Shown in pieces: positions 9,896 through 18,396 of a stretch of DNA of 64,000 nucleotides (the first letter of the stretch is position 1; the number at the start of each line of letters is the position of its first letter). Origin of the DNA: Lachnospiraceae bacterium (GTDB lineage: Bacteria > Bacillota > Clostridia > Lachnospirales > Lachnospiraceae); NCBI GenBank assembly GCA_029008875.1, contig JAQXJP010000017.1:1-64000 (forward strand), written 5' to 3'. A model generated the notes under the pieces. That model saw only the letters and a program-made list of their open reading frames with translations. It had not been told where the DNA came from and searched no databases. The position numbers and the translations under genes are program-made.

Positions 9896-10351
9896 ATGGT
9901 ATTAACACAAAAAGAGACAACCACCATCGAAGATTTGAAGACCCAGGAGCAGAGCTGCATCCAAAAATATGAGCGCTACAGCAAGGAGGCAAAGGATCCG
10001 GTTCTTCAGGAATTGTTCCAGACCATCGCCAAGGAGGAGCAGAAGCATTTTGACTCCTTGAACCAGGTGCTTCAGGGGGCGGTTCCCAAGACTGATTGCA
10101 ACGATTCCAGCGGAAAGGAGTACAATCCGAGAGCAACCTATGATGCCACAAACTCCGAGGAGAAGAAGGCCGATTGCTTTTTGGCAACCGATTGCATCGG
10201 AACCGAGAAGATGGTATCCGGCGAGTACAACTCTGACGTGTTCGTGTTCGGCAATTCCGATATCCGCAAACTTCTGGCGGATCTTCAGGTGGAAGAGCAG
10301 AACCATGCGGAGATGCTGTGGAAATACAAGACCGTAAACGGAATGGCATAG
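9896..10351 (+). CDS. CotF-like ferritin-fold protein
   Basis: 151 aa. Two helix pairs with acidic/histidine motifs are visible: 'LQELFQTIAKEEQKHFDSLN' (residues about 36-55) and 'LLADLQVEEQNHAEMLWKYK' near the end. This 'EEQKH ... EEQNH' pattern is typical of the spore coat protein F/ferritin-like group. The middle is a non-helical linker with two cysteines. Function in spore coat or as a metal-binding protein is inferred from family only. ATG has an AGGAGG at 9881-9886; a strong terminator follows, so it is monocistronic. Confidence 0.75.
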   Translation: MVLTQKETTTIEDLKTQEQSCIQKYERYSKEAKDPVLQELFQTIAKEEQKHFDSLNQVLQGAVPKTDCNDSSGKEYNPRATYDATNSEEKKADCFLATDCIGTEKMVSGEYNSDVFVFGNSDIRKLLADLQVEEQNHAEMLWKYKTVNGMA

Positions 10352-10356
10352 GAATC

Positions 10357-10385
10357 GAGGGCTGCAAAAACAGCCCTCTTTTTTT
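10357..10385 (+). terminator. Rho-independent terminator after the CotF-like gene
   Basis: Perfect 8-bp stem GAGGGCTG (10357-10364) with CAGCCCTC (10371-10378), 6-nt loop, followed by a run of seven T. Confidence 0.95.
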
Positions 10386-10461
10386 GCCCCCCGCTCTTGC
10401 TTTAGGAGGGAGATTTCGGTACAATGAAAAATAGTATGACGAGATAACCCGGGAGGATGCT

Positions 10462-11310
10462 ATGAGTTACGCAGATCAAGTATTTGTCAGTATGTGCAAG
10501 GATATTCTGGAGAACGGAACCAGTACGGAAGGAGAATTGGTCCGCCCCCATTGGGAGGACGGGACAAGCGCATATACCATCAAGAAATTCGGGGTGGTAA
10601 ATCGGTATGATTTGTCCAAGGAATTTCCGGCGATCACTTTGCGCAAGACCTATATCAAGAGTGCCACCGACGAGCTGCTTTGGATTTGGCAGAAAAAATC
10701 CAGCAACATCCACGACCTTAAGAGTTCCGTGTGGGACGAGTGGGCGGATGAGGACGGCTCCATCGGAAAAGCGTACGGCTACCAGCTGGGGGTAAAGCAC
10801 CAGTACAAGGAAGGGATGATGGATCAGGTGGATCGTGTGATCTATGATCTGAAGCATACCCCTTTCAGCAGAAGAATTATGACCAACATCTATGTGCACC
10901 AGGATTTACATGAGATGAATCTCTATCCCTGCGCGTACAGTATGACCTTCAATGTGACCCAGAAGAAGGGGGAGGACCGTTTGACCCTCAATGCGATTTT
11001 GAATCAGCGCTCCCAGGATGTGCTGGCCGCCAACAACTGGAATGTGTGCCAGTATGCGGTTTTGGTGCATATGCTGGCCCAGGTGTGCGATATGAACGTG
11101 GGAGAGTTGGTACATGTGATTGCGGATGCCCATATCTATGACCGCCATGTTCCGATTGTGCAGGAGCTCATTTCCAGAGAGCAGCATCCGGCACCGAAGT
11201 TCTGGCTGAATCCGGAGGTGAAGGATTTTTATCAGTTTACCACGGACGACATCAAGATTACGGACTATGTGACCGGTGAGCAGATTAAGGACATTCCGAT
11301 CGCAATCTAG
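10462..11310 (+). CDS. thyA: Thymidylate synthase (Bacillus ThyA/phage phi3T-like subfamily)
   Basis: 282 aa. Catalytic cysteine lies in 'NLYPCAYSMTFNV', the 'RSQD' phosphate-binding motif and 'DAHIYDRH' dUMP-binding motif follow, and the C-terminus is the short hydrophobic 'IPIAI'. The residues after the cysteine (A-Y-S) differ from the C-H of E. coli-type enzymes but resemble the C-V-Y of the Bacillus subtilis ThyA subfamily as I remember it. It makes dTMP from dUMP with methylene-tetrahydrofolate. The dihydrofolate reductase gene follows 45 bp downstream, forming the dTMP/folate recycling pair. Confidence 0.93.
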   Translation: MSYADQVFVSMCKDILENGTSTEGELVRPHWEDGTSAYTIKKFGVVNRYDLSKEFPAITLRKTYIKSATDELLWIWQKKSSNIHDLKSSVWDEWADEDGSIGKAYGYQLGVKHQYKEGMMDQVDRVIYDLKHTPFSRRIMTNIYVHQDLHEMNLYPCAYSMTFNVTQKKGEDRLTLNAILNQRSQDVLAANNWNVCQYAVLVHMLAQVCDMNVGELVHVIADAHIYDRHVPIVQELISREQHPAPKFWLNPEVKDFYQFTTDDIKITDYVTGEQIKDIPIAI

Positions 11311-11355
11311 GATTGTGTCAGATCTGGAATTGTTTCGTTAGTAAGGAGGATACAT

Positions 11356-11847
11356 ATGCAGTTGATTGCAGCAGTGGACCAGAATTGGGCCATCGGAAAA
11401 AATAATCAGTTACTGGTTCGAATTCCGGCAGACCAGAAATTTTTCCGGGAGGTGACCACCGGCAAAGTGGTGGTGATGGGGCGCAAAACCTTGGAGAGCT
11501 TCCCCAATGGAATGCCTCTCAAGAACCGCACCAACATTGTGCTGACCCACAACCCGGATTATCAGGTGAAGGATGCCATCGTTGTGCACTCCATGGACGA
11601 GTTGCACGAGGAACTGAAGAAATACAACAGCGATGATATCTTTATCATCGGCGGAGAGAAGATTTATGAGCAGATGCTGGACGAGTGCGACGTGGCTCAT
11701 ATCACCAAAATCGAGTTCGCATACGATGCGGATGCATATTTCCCGAATCTCGACGAGCGCGAGGATTGGGAGTTGACAGGAGACAGTGAGGAGCAGACAT
11801 ACTTTGACCTGGAATACTATTTCTACCGCTACGAGCGCAGAAAGTAA
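11356..11847 (+). CDS. folA: Dihydrofolate reductase
   Basis: 163 aa, normal length. The N-terminus 'MQLIAAVDQNWAIGKNNQLL', 'VVMGRKTLESFPNG' and 'IFIIGGEKIYEQML' are the standard NADPH/folate-binding motifs. It regenerates tetrahydrofolate used up by the preceding thymidylate synthase. Ribosome site AAGGAGG at about 11343-11349, ATG at 11356. Same operon as thyA by spacing. Confidence 0.95.
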   Translation: MQLIAAVDQNWAIGKNNQLLVRIPADQKFFREVTTGKVVVMGRKTLESFPNGMPLKNRTNIVLTHNPDYQVKDAIVVHSMDELHEELKKYNSDDIFIIGGEKIYEQMLDECDVAHITKIEFAYDADAYFPNLDEREDWELTGDSEEQTYFDLEYYFYRYERRK

Positions 11848-11874
11848 TTCCTCTTTCAGGTATGATAAAGTACC

Positions 11875-12831
11875 ATGAGCGAGTTTATTTTTAGTTTGAA
11901 TGTAACACTTCCGATTTTTCTTGTGATGGTGTTGGGATGGTTCCTGAGACAAATCGGATTGTTGACGGAGGATTTCGTCAAGGTTGTCAACAAATTCAAT
12001 TTCAAAGTGACGCTGCCGTTTATGCTGTTCCGGGATTTGGCCCAGGTGGATATCCGGGCGGAGTTTGACCTGACCTTCGTGCTGTTTTGCGCGGTGGCCA
12101 GCACCATCTGCTTCTGGGTAATCTGGGGTTGCACCAAATTATTTCTGCGGGACAAGAGCATGCGGGGGGCCTTTGTGCAGGCGTCTTTTCGCAGCAGTGC
12201 GGCCGTCATGGGGCTGGCGTTCATCGAGAATATCTACGGCAGCAGTACCATGGGGCCCATGATGATTATCGGCGCAGTGCCACTTTACAATGTGTTTTCC
12301 GTCCTGGTGCTGACCTTTGAGGCGCAGGAGGACGAGGAAACGGTCCGGGATACGGGGAAGATTAAGCAGGCCTGCATCAACATTTTGAAGAATCCCATTA
12401 TCATTTCCATTCTCCTGGGCGTGGTGGTGGCGCTTTTGAAGATTGATTTCCCCACCGTGGTGGACAAAACCGTGAACTCCGTGGCCCAGATGGCCACACC
12501 TCTTGCGTTGGTGGGACTTGGCGCCGGATTTGAGGGGAAAAAGGCGTTGAAAAAAATCGGACCGACGGTGTGGGCATCCCTGATCAAATTGGTGATTCAG
12601 CCCATGGTGTTCATCCCCATTGCCGTATTTGCATTTGGCTTCACCGGGGAAAAATTGATTGCGATATTGATCATGCTTGCGGCACCCACCACACCGAGCT
12701 GCTACATTATGGCCCAGAATATGAAAAACGACGGTGTGCTGACCGCCAGCGTGGTGGTGATGACTACCCTGATGGCGGCCTTTACCCTGACGGGATGGAT
12801 TTTCCTGCTCAAGGTGATGGGGCTGATATAA
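11875..12831 (+). CDS. AEC (auxin efflux carrier) family transporter
   Basis: 318 aa, almost entirely hydrophobic, with about ten membrane segments in two five-helix halves. The first half has 'LTLPFMLFRDL'-like sequence ('NFKVTLPFMLFRDLAQVDI') and the second 'LALVGLGAGF' and 'ILIMLAAPTTPSCYIMAQ', which are family hallmarks. AEC proteins move small organic anions such as malate or related acids. Start is 28 bp after folA. No specific substrate can be named. Confidence 0.88.
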   Translation: MSEFIFSLNVTLPIFLVMVLGWFLRQIGLLTEDFVKVVNKFNFKVTLPFMLFRDLAQVDIRAEFDLTFVLFCAVASTICFWVIWGCTKLFLRDKSMRGAFVQASFRSSAAVMGLAFIENIYGSSTMGPMMIIGAVPLYNVFSVLVLTFEAQEDEETVRDTGKIKQACINILKNPIIISILLGVVVALLKIDFPTVVDKTVNSVAQMATPLALVGLGAGFEGKKALKKIGPTVWASLIKLVIQPMVFIPIAVFAFGFTGEKLIAILIMLAAPTTPSCYIMAQNMKNDGVLTASVVVMTTLMAAFTLTGWIFLLKVMGLI

Positions 12832-12953
12832 TCGTTGCAGAAGACGATAGGATTTGTTTAGCTGTTGCATAGGGGATGGGATTGATATGGAATGGAGCTT
12901 CCTGCTGTAGGGGCGGAATAATAGGATAGAATATAGGTAGGTAAGGAGCAATT

Positions 12954-14675
12954 ATGGATATCACCGGAAGAAAATTATTTGTGAAAGCAATGGAAGAGGA
13001 AGGCGTGGACACCATTTTCGGATATCCCGGAGGAATGGTTACGGACCTCTTTGACGAACTGTACAAGACGGAGGGCATTGAACTGGTGCTTCCCAGACAT
13101 GAGCAGGGCCTGATCCATGAGGCGGAGGGGTATGCCAGAGCAACCGGCAAGGTTGGCGTGTGCCTTGTGACAAGCGGACCGGGAGCCACCAATATCATTA
13201 CCGGACTGGCGGATGCCCACTACGACAACATTCCGCTGGTGTGCATCACCGGACAGGTGCCCCTGGATTTGATCGGAAACGATGCGTTCCAGGAGGTGGA
13301 TATTGTGGGAATGACCAGAAGCGTCACGAAGTACGGCGTGACCGTGCGGGATCGCGCAGATCTGGGGCGGATCCTGAAGATGGCCTTCTATATCGCAAGA
13401 ACCGGGAAACCGGGACCTGTTCTGGTGGATATCCCCAAGGATATTCAGCTTGCAACCGGCCCTTCCGATTACCCGGCGAAAGTGGATATCCGCGGCTACA
13501 AGATTAACGAGAGCGTTCATGTGGGACAGCTCAAAAAAGCATATAAACTGTTGCGAACCGCCAAGAGGCCTCTGATTCTGGCAGGCGGTGGAATCAACAT
13601 CGCCGGGGCTAACGAGAAATTGTTGAAATTCGTGGAGCTGGAGGATGTTCCGGTGGTCACCACGGTGATGGGCAAGGGTGCCATCCCCACCAAGCATGCG
13701 CTGTACATTGGCAACTGCGGCATGCACGGAAAGTATGCGGCCAATATGGCGGTCAGTGAGTGCGATGTACTTTTCTCCATAGGGACAAGGTTCAACGACC
13801 GCATCACCGGCGATCTGAATGAGTTTGCTCCCAAGGCGAAGATTGTACATATCGATGTGGACACCGCATCCATCTCCAGAAATGTGGTGGTGGATGTCCC
13901 CGTAGTTGCGGATGCCAACGTGGCGTTGGACAAATTGCTGGAGTGGGCTGAACCGAAGAAGACCACGGCGTGGAAGAATCAGATTACCATCTGGGAGAAT
14001 GAGAATCCCCTTGGAATGCGCAGGGATCGTGGCATGACTCCCCAGATGATTATGGAGCACATCAACAACAACTTCCCCCACGCCATCTATGTGACGGATG
14101 TGGGACAGCATCAGATGTGGGCAACTCAGTATCTGGAGTTGGATGAGGGCAGCAAGCTGATCACCTCCGGAGGATTGGGAACCATGGGATTTGGACTTCC
14201 GGCTGCTATCGGAGCCAAAATCGGACGCCCTGAGAAGAACGTGGTATGCATCTCCGGGGATGGAGGACTCCAGATGAATATTCAGGAGCTTGCTACAGCC
14301 ATCACCCAGGGGACGGACATCACCATCTGCGTGCTGAATAATTACTATCTGGGAATGGTTCGCCAGATGCAGCAGTTGTTCTATGGAAAGCGGTACAGTG
14401 CCACCTGTCTGCGCAAGAGAAAGGATTGCCCGAGGGATTGTAAGGGCCCCAACAAGAACTGCCCGCCCTACTCCCCGGATTTTGTAAAGCTGGTGGAGAG
14501 CTACGGTGGCGTGGGAATTCGCGTCGAGCGCGAGGAGGACATCGATGCCGCGTTTGCACAGGCTCGCAACAACAAGGGAGTTCCCACCTTGATTGAGTTT
14601 ATGATCGCTACCGATGAAATCGTGCTTCCCATGGTAAAAAGCGGAACTGCCATGAGCGATATGATATTAAAGTAA
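12954..14675 (+). CDS. ilvB: Acetolactate synthase large subunit
   Basis: 573 aa. N-terminal TPP-binding domain with the catalytic glutamate E50 in 'LPRHEQG', a central domain, and the C-terminal TPP/Mg site 'GDGGLQMNIQELATA...NNYYLG'. It condenses two pyruvates (or pyruvate and 2-oxobutyrate) in valine/leucine/isoleucine synthesis. Residues about 485-503 carry an extra cysteine-rich loop, C-x6-C-x3-C-x6-C, just after 'FYGKRYSAT'. The regulatory subunit gene follows after 13 bp. Ribosome site AAGGAG at 12941-12946. Confidence 0.95.
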   Translation: MDITGRKLFVKAMEEEGVDTIFGYPGGMVTDLFDELYKTEGIELVLPRHEQGLIHEAEGYARATGKVGVCLVTSGPGATNIITGLADAHYDNIPLVCITGQVPLDLIGNDAFQEVDIVGMTRSVTKYGVTVRDRADLGRILKMAFYIARTGKPGPVLVDIPKDIQLATGPSDYPAKVDIRGYKINESVHVGQLKKAYKLLRTAKRPLILAGGGINIAGANEKLLKFVELEDVPVVTTVMGKGAIPTKHALYIGNCGMHGKYAANMAVSECDVLFSIGTRFNDRITGDLNEFAPKAKIVHIDVDTASISRNVVVDVPVVADANVALDKLLEWAEPKKTTAWKNQITIWENENPLGMRRDRGMTPQMIMEHINNNFPHAIYVTDVGQHQMWATQYLELDEGSKLITSGGLGTMGFGLPAAIGAKIGRPEKNVVCISGDGGLQMNIQELATAITQGTDITICVLNNYYLGMVRQMQQLFYGKRYSATCLRKRKDCPRDCKGPNKNCPPYSPDFVKLVESYGGVGIRVEREEDIDAAFAQARNNKGVPTLIEFMIATDEIVLPMVKSGTAMSDMILK

Positions 14676-14688
14676 GGAGGAAAGGCCA

Positions 14689-15195
14689 ATGTCAGAGATG
14701 AAAAACAGATGGATTGCGCTATACGTGGAGAACCAGGTCGGCGTGCTTGCCAAGGTGTCCGGCCTTTTTTCCGGAAAGTCCTATAACCTTCAGTCCCTCA
14801 CGGTTGGGACCACGGAGGACGAGACGGTATCAAGAATGACAATCTGCGTCACCAGCGACGATATTACTTTTGAACAGATTAAGAAGCAGCTCAACCGCAT
14901 GGTGGAAGTCATCAAGGTGATTGACCTGACGGACGTGCCGCTTCACATGAAGGAAATCCTGTTTGCCAAGGTCTCCGGACTGGATGCGGAGAGCCGGGTG
15001 AAGGTGTTTCAGATTGCGGAAGTGTTCAACGTGAAGCCGGTGGACATGAACAACGATAGTGTGATACTGGAGAGTACTTTGACGGAGCACCGAAACAATG
15101 ACTTGATTGCGCTACTGAAGGCGAATTTCAAGCATGTCTCCGTGGTGCGCGGCGGCGCGGTGGCAATTGAGTCCATCAGTACCGGATGCCGATAA
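14689..15195 (+). CDS. ilvN: Acetolactate synthase small (regulatory) subunit
   Basis: 168 aa. An N-terminal ACT domain ('WIALYVENQVGVLAKVSGLFSGKSYNLQSLTV' region, residues 7-38) binds valine for feedback control, and the C-terminal domain ('MKEILFAKV...LTEHRNNDLIALL') matches the IlvN/IlvH second half. It pairs with the large subunit directly upstream (13-bp gap, AAGGAGG ribosome site). No clear terminator follows immediately; the next 524 bp have no gene. Confidence 0.95.
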   Translation: MSEMKNRWIALYVENQVGVLAKVSGLFSGKSYNLQSLTVGTTEDETVSRMTICVTSDDITFEQIKKQLNRMVEVIKVIDLTDVPLHMKEILFAKVSGLDAESRVKVFQIAEVFNVKPVDMNNDSVILESTLTEHRNNDLIALLKANFKHVSVVRGGAVAIESISTGCR

Positions 15196-15303
15196 GAGTC
15201 GGGGAGATGGCGATTGGTATCGAGGATGCCGGTAGATGGCGGATGCGATTGCGATGGCAATCGGTATTGAGGTGAGTGCATACCGGGTACTAATAATGGC
15301 GTT

Positions 15304-15623
15304 TTGGGTATTTTCGCTGAAAAAGTTGATTTACGCCCAAAAAAGAAGAAATATTGACGCAAAAAATGAAGAATTGGGCGTAGGCGCAAAATCATAGGGC
15401 TTTCTGCCCAAAAAACCATGAAAAAGAAGAAAATAATTTGTTTTTTGGGCAGAAACCCGCAAATATAGTATTTGAGCCCAAAAATGAGCGAAAACAAGAA
15501 AAAAGTGTCGTGTATTGGGCGGAAAAATCGTAAAGATGGTGTTTTTGCCCAAAATGGAAGACAAAGGGCGTGATTGCATGAAATATTGGGCGCGATGAAA
15601 CGAGAATGTTCCATCGCGCCCAA
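15304..15623. repeat. Periodic array of alternating TTGGGC and GCCCAA boxes (70-71 bp period)
   Basis: Ten boxes alternate in orientation: TTGGGT 15304, GCCCAA 15335, TTGGGC 15374, GCCCAA 15406, TTGGGC 15445, GCCCAA 15476, TTGGGC 15515, GCCCAA 15547, TTGGGC 15586, GCCCAA 15618. Spacings are 31-32 and 39 bp in strict alternation, giving a 70-71 bp period over about 4.5 units. Flanking bases extend some pairs into longer stems: 9 bp (15332-15340/15374-15382), 16 bp plus three more after a bulge (15401-15416/15440-15455), and 13 bp (15585-15597/15612-15624). Sequence between boxes is diverged and purine-rich on this strand. Confidence 0.85.
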
Positions 15624-15646
15624 TTTGTGTCTCACGGCGTCGAAAT

Positions 15647-15679
15647 GTGTAGGTTATTTCAAAACGTGTAGGTTATTTC
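15647..15679. repeat. Short direct repeat with 19-bp period
   Basis: The 14-mer GTGTAGGTTATTTC is present at 15647-15660 and 15666-15679, both followed by AA or GA. It lies 40 bp past the end of the flavin reductase gene. Function unknown. Confidence 0.7.
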
Positions 15680-15719
15680 GAACCCCATTGCAAACCCTAT
15701 TTTCTAACAACGCTCACAA

Positions 15720-16226
15720 TTATCTTGCCAGGACATCGATAATCTCACCCACATACATGGTGTGCATATCGTTGTCCTTGTACCATTTGCTCATGAGATC
15801 CTTGTCGATGAAGGTGTCCTCTGTGATGGGTACAGCGGCCATCTTGCGGCAGAGGATTACGAGATTGGCCTCATCCGGATAGGGGATACTGTGGCGGAAT
15901 GCGGGGGTAAGTCCGGCTTCCGCAAATTTGTCTTTGTCCCGCCCGGAATTGGCGCCACAGTAATTCAACGCAGGGCGGTATTCTTCGCTGAAAAACGACA
16001 GGGAGAAAAAGTCTCCGGAATCAATCAGTTCCTTGGTGTAGCGGGACTGGCGAATGAAAATGTAGGTTACATTTTTCCCCCACAAAACGCCTACGCCACC
16101 CCAGCTCACGGTCATGGTATTAAATTTGGACTTGTTACCGGCGGTGACAAGAGCCCACTCTTTTCCGATCTTCGTAAATGGATTCATCTCTACTAGGTCA
16201 ATTGGGTATGGTTGAAATGTATGCAT
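15720..16226 (-). CDS. Flavin reductase family protein
   Basis: 168 aa. 'FNTMTVSWGGVGVLWGKNV' and 'YTKELIDSGDFFSLSFFSEE' are typical of the flavin-reductase-like FMN-binding split-barrel family. Such proteins bind FMN and reduce flavins or small substrates; the physiological partner is not evident. The gene stands alone on the minus strand. Ribosome site AAGGGATGAT precedes the ATG at 16226. Confidence 0.85.
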   Translation of the reverse strand: MHTFQPYPIDLVEMNPFTKIGKEWALVTAGNKSKFNTMTVSWGGVGVLWGKNVTYIFIRQSRYTKELIDSGDFFSLSFFSEEYRPALNYCGANSGRDKDKFAEAGLTPAFRHSIPYPDEANLVILCRKMAAVPITEDTFIDKDLMSKWYKDNDMHTMYVGEIIDVLAR

Positions 16227-16292
16227 ACGATCATCCCTTCTTTCTTCTTTTTATCATACGTACTAATTTCCCATATTATACCAAAGAATGAT

Positions 16293-16312
16293 AAAAAGAG
16301 AAACCTCTTTTT
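16293..16312. other. Small hairpin in divergent gap
   Basis: AAAAAGAG and CTCTTTTT pair over 8 bp with loop AAAC, 28 bp before the peptidoglycan-binding gene. It could end spurious transcripts or lie in the leader of that gene. Confidence 0.35.
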
Positions 16313-16351
16313 GGAAAGGGCATAGAATAAAAAAAAACTGTGGATTTTTTT

Positions 16352-17614
16352 ATGACAGACATGCTTCGTGCACAACAGAATAATGTAGATGTGGGAAGAC
16401 TGCGTATGAACGTCATCGGGAGATCGGAAGGTACACCGATTCCGGATGCCAGCATCAGCCTCTCTTATTCCGGAAATCCAACAGAGACCATCGAGGAATT
16501 GAAAACGGATGAATCCGGAAATACGGAGGAGGTGGCCGTTGCCACACCTCCTTTGGAATATTCCATGGAACCGAGTGGCAGACAGCCTTTTTCGCAATTC
16601 ACCATCAACGTCACGGCGGAAGGATATCGCCCAATCAATATATCGGGGATTGAGGTCCTTCCTACCGAGTTGTCCGTTCAGAATGTGGAAATGGTGACAA
16701 TCGATTCGCCGGGGAATCCGGTGGACAATATCGTGATTCCGGAAAGTACGCTCTTTGGTAATTTCCCGCCAAAAATTCCGGAGGATGAGGTGAAACCCAT
16801 GGCGGAAACGGGAGAGATTGTACTTAATAGGGTGGTAATCCCGGAGTACGTCGTGGTCCATGACGGACCGCCGGGGGATAATACTGTCGCGAATTACTAT
16901 GTGAGATATCGGGACTACATCAAAAATGTGGGCTCCAGCGAGATTTATGCCACATGGTCGGATGCTACCATTCGGGCAAACATTCTGGCAATCATGTCCT
17001 TCACCATGAACCGGGTGTTTACGGAATGGTACCGAGGCCAGGGGAAGAATTTTACCATAACCTCCTCCACGGCATACGATCATGCCTTCAGTTTCGGGAG
17101 AACCATCTATAAGACCATCTCGGATGTGGTGGACAGTATGTTTGAAAACTATCTGTCCCGGCCCAACATTCAACAGCCCATTCTGACCCAGTATTGTGAT
17201 GGGGAGAGGGTGACCTGCCCCAACTGGATGACCCAGTGGGGATCAAAGTTTTTGGGGGACCAGGGGTACAGTGCCATTGAGATTCTGCGGTACTTTTATG
17301 GAAGCGACATGTACATCAACACTGCGGAGTCTATTGCCGGAATTCCGGCTTCATGGCCGGGATACAACCTCACTCTCGGAGCCACCGGGGCCAAGGTGCG
17401 GCAGATGCAGGAACAGTTGGCACGCATATCCAAATCTTATCCGGCAATTCCCACGGTCACACCGGATGGTATCTACGGGCCCAAGACCCAGGAGGCTGTA
17501 AAGAAATTTCAACAGGTATTCGGACTTCCGCAAACAGGCATAATCGACTATAATACTTGGTATAAGATTTCTGCAATCTACGTGGCGGTGACCCGTATCG
17601 CCGAGCTCATGTAG
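16352..17614 (+). CDS. SpoIID-like protein with C-terminal peptidoglycan-binding domain
   Basis: About 420 aa. N-terminal ~110 residues look like a carboxypeptidase-regulatory/transthyretin-like beta domain ('RLRMNVIGRSEGTPIPDASI'). Residues ~180-330 contain 'YYVRYRDYIKNVGSSEIYATWSDATIRANILA', similar to the SpoIID/LytB amidase-enhancer fold. The last ~75 residues are a peptidoglycan-binding type 1 domain ('LGATGAKVRQMQEQL...DGIYGPKTQEAVKKFQ'). There is no signal peptide. Start is uncertain: GTG at 16340, ATG at 16352 or 16361; the only purine-rich site (GGAAAGGG, 16313-16320) is far upstream. A spore-cortex role is inference. Confidence 0.7.
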   Translation: MTDMLRAQQNNVDVGRLRMNVIGRSEGTPIPDASISLSYSGNPTETIEELKTDESGNTEEVAVATPPLEYSMEPSGRQPFSQFTINVTAEGYRPINISGIEVLPTELSVQNVEMVTIDSPGNPVDNIVIPESTLFGNFPPKIPEDEVKPMAETGEIVLNRVVIPEYVVVHDGPPGDNTVANYYVRYRDYIKNVGSSEIYATWSDATIRANILAIMSFTMNRVFTEWYRGQGKNFTITSSTAYDHAFSFGRTIYKTISDVVDSMFENYLSRPNIQQPILTQYCDGERVTCPNWMTQWGSKFLGDQGYSAIEILRYFYGSDMYINTAESIAGIPASWPGYNLTLGATGAKVRQMQEQLARISKSYPAIPTVTPDGIYGPKTQEAVKKFQQVFGLPQTGIIDYNTWYKISAIYVAVTRIAELM

Positions 17615-17634
17615 TTGCGTTTGATGGGAGACCT

Positions 17635-18396
17635 ATGAAAAATTATAAGATTGCGGTGGCATACGACGGAACCCGGTACAAGGGCTGGCAGGTGCTTCGT
17701 GACACGGATGCCACCATTCAGGGAAAATTGCAGAAGGTACTTGAGAGTCTGGCGGGGCATCCGGTGGAAGTCATCGGATCCGGCCGGACCGATGCCGGGG
17801 TTCATGCGAGGGAGCAGGTGGCCAATTTCCATATGGAGTGGGAGGGAAAGCCTTCGGATTTGCTGGCTGCAATCAACGGTTTTCTCCCGGAGGATATTGC
17901 AGTGAATACCCTGGAGGAGGTTGATGATCGGTTCCACAGCCGGTTTTGCGCCACTTCCAAAACCTATCGCTACCGCATACATACGGATCTGGCTTCCAAC
18001 GTGTTCGAGAGAAAATATGTTTACCATTATACGGACATGCCCTTGGATGTGGAGGCCATGAAGCGCGCCGCACAAAGTCTGGTGGGCACCCACGATTTCG
18101 CATCCTTCTGCGGCAATCGCAGGATGAAGAAATCCACGGTTAGGACCATCTTCACCGTAGATGTTACACAGCGGGGCGGGGAAGTGTGGATTGACTATAC
18201 CGGCGATGGATTTTTGCAGAATATGGTTCGCATCATGACCGGAACTCTGATTGAGATTGGCACCCACCGCAGGGCGATGGAGTGTGTTGAGGAGATTCTT
18301 GAGGCAAGGGACCGCAGTGCGGCGGGATACACGGCTCCGCCCCAGGGACTTACACTAATGAAGGTGAATTATGGAGAAATGGATCGTTTACAATAA
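17635..18396 (+). CDS. truA: tRNA pseudouridine synthase A
   Basis: 253 aa. The catalytic aspartate is in 'GSGRTDAGVHAREQ', preceded by 'KIAVAYDGTRYKGWQ' and followed by 'SKTYRYRI' and 'FCGNRRMKKSTVRTI'. It makes pseudouridine at positions 38-40 of tRNA anticodon arms. The 3' end overlaps recJ by 26 bp, so the two are translationally coupled. Confidence 0.95.
   Translation: MKNYKIAVAYDGTRYKGWQVLRDTDATIQGKLQKVLESLAGHPVEVIGSGRTDAGVHAREQVANFHMEWEGKPSDLLAAINGFLPEDIAVNTLEEVDDRFHSRFCATSKTYRYRIHTDLASNVFERKYVYHYTDMPLDVEAMKRAAQSLVGTHDFASFCGNRRMKKSTVRTIFTVDVTQRGGEVWIDYTGDGFLQNMVRIMTGTLIEIGTHRRAMECVEEILEARDRSAAGYTAPPQGLTLMKVNYGEMDRLQ

Larger units (their letters stand above)
15196..15719. other. 524-bp gene-free region between convergent genes
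   Basis: This stretch separates ilvN from the convergent flavin reductase gene. The first ~105 bp contain imperfect repeats of a 20-mer (GATGGCGATTGGTATCGAGG near 15205 and a 17/20 match near 15254). The centre (15304-15623) is a regular box array described separately, and a 19-bp-period direct repeat lies near the end. No credible protein is encoded: open frames on the minus strand are phenylalanine-rich and lack ribosome sites. Confidence 0.8.

Noticed and set aside
12832-12953. Attenuator or T-box before ilvB
   Set aside because: Only 122 bp, with no strong hairpin, T-run or T-box consensus.
15304-15623. CRISPR-like array
   Set aside because: Regular spacing but the repeated unit is only 6 bp, alternates orientation, and there are no cas genes.
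15009-15635. Long minus-strand open frame (208 codons) across ilvN and the box array
   Set aside because: It is phenylalanine-rich because of T-runs, is antisense to ilvN over its last third, and has no ribosome site.
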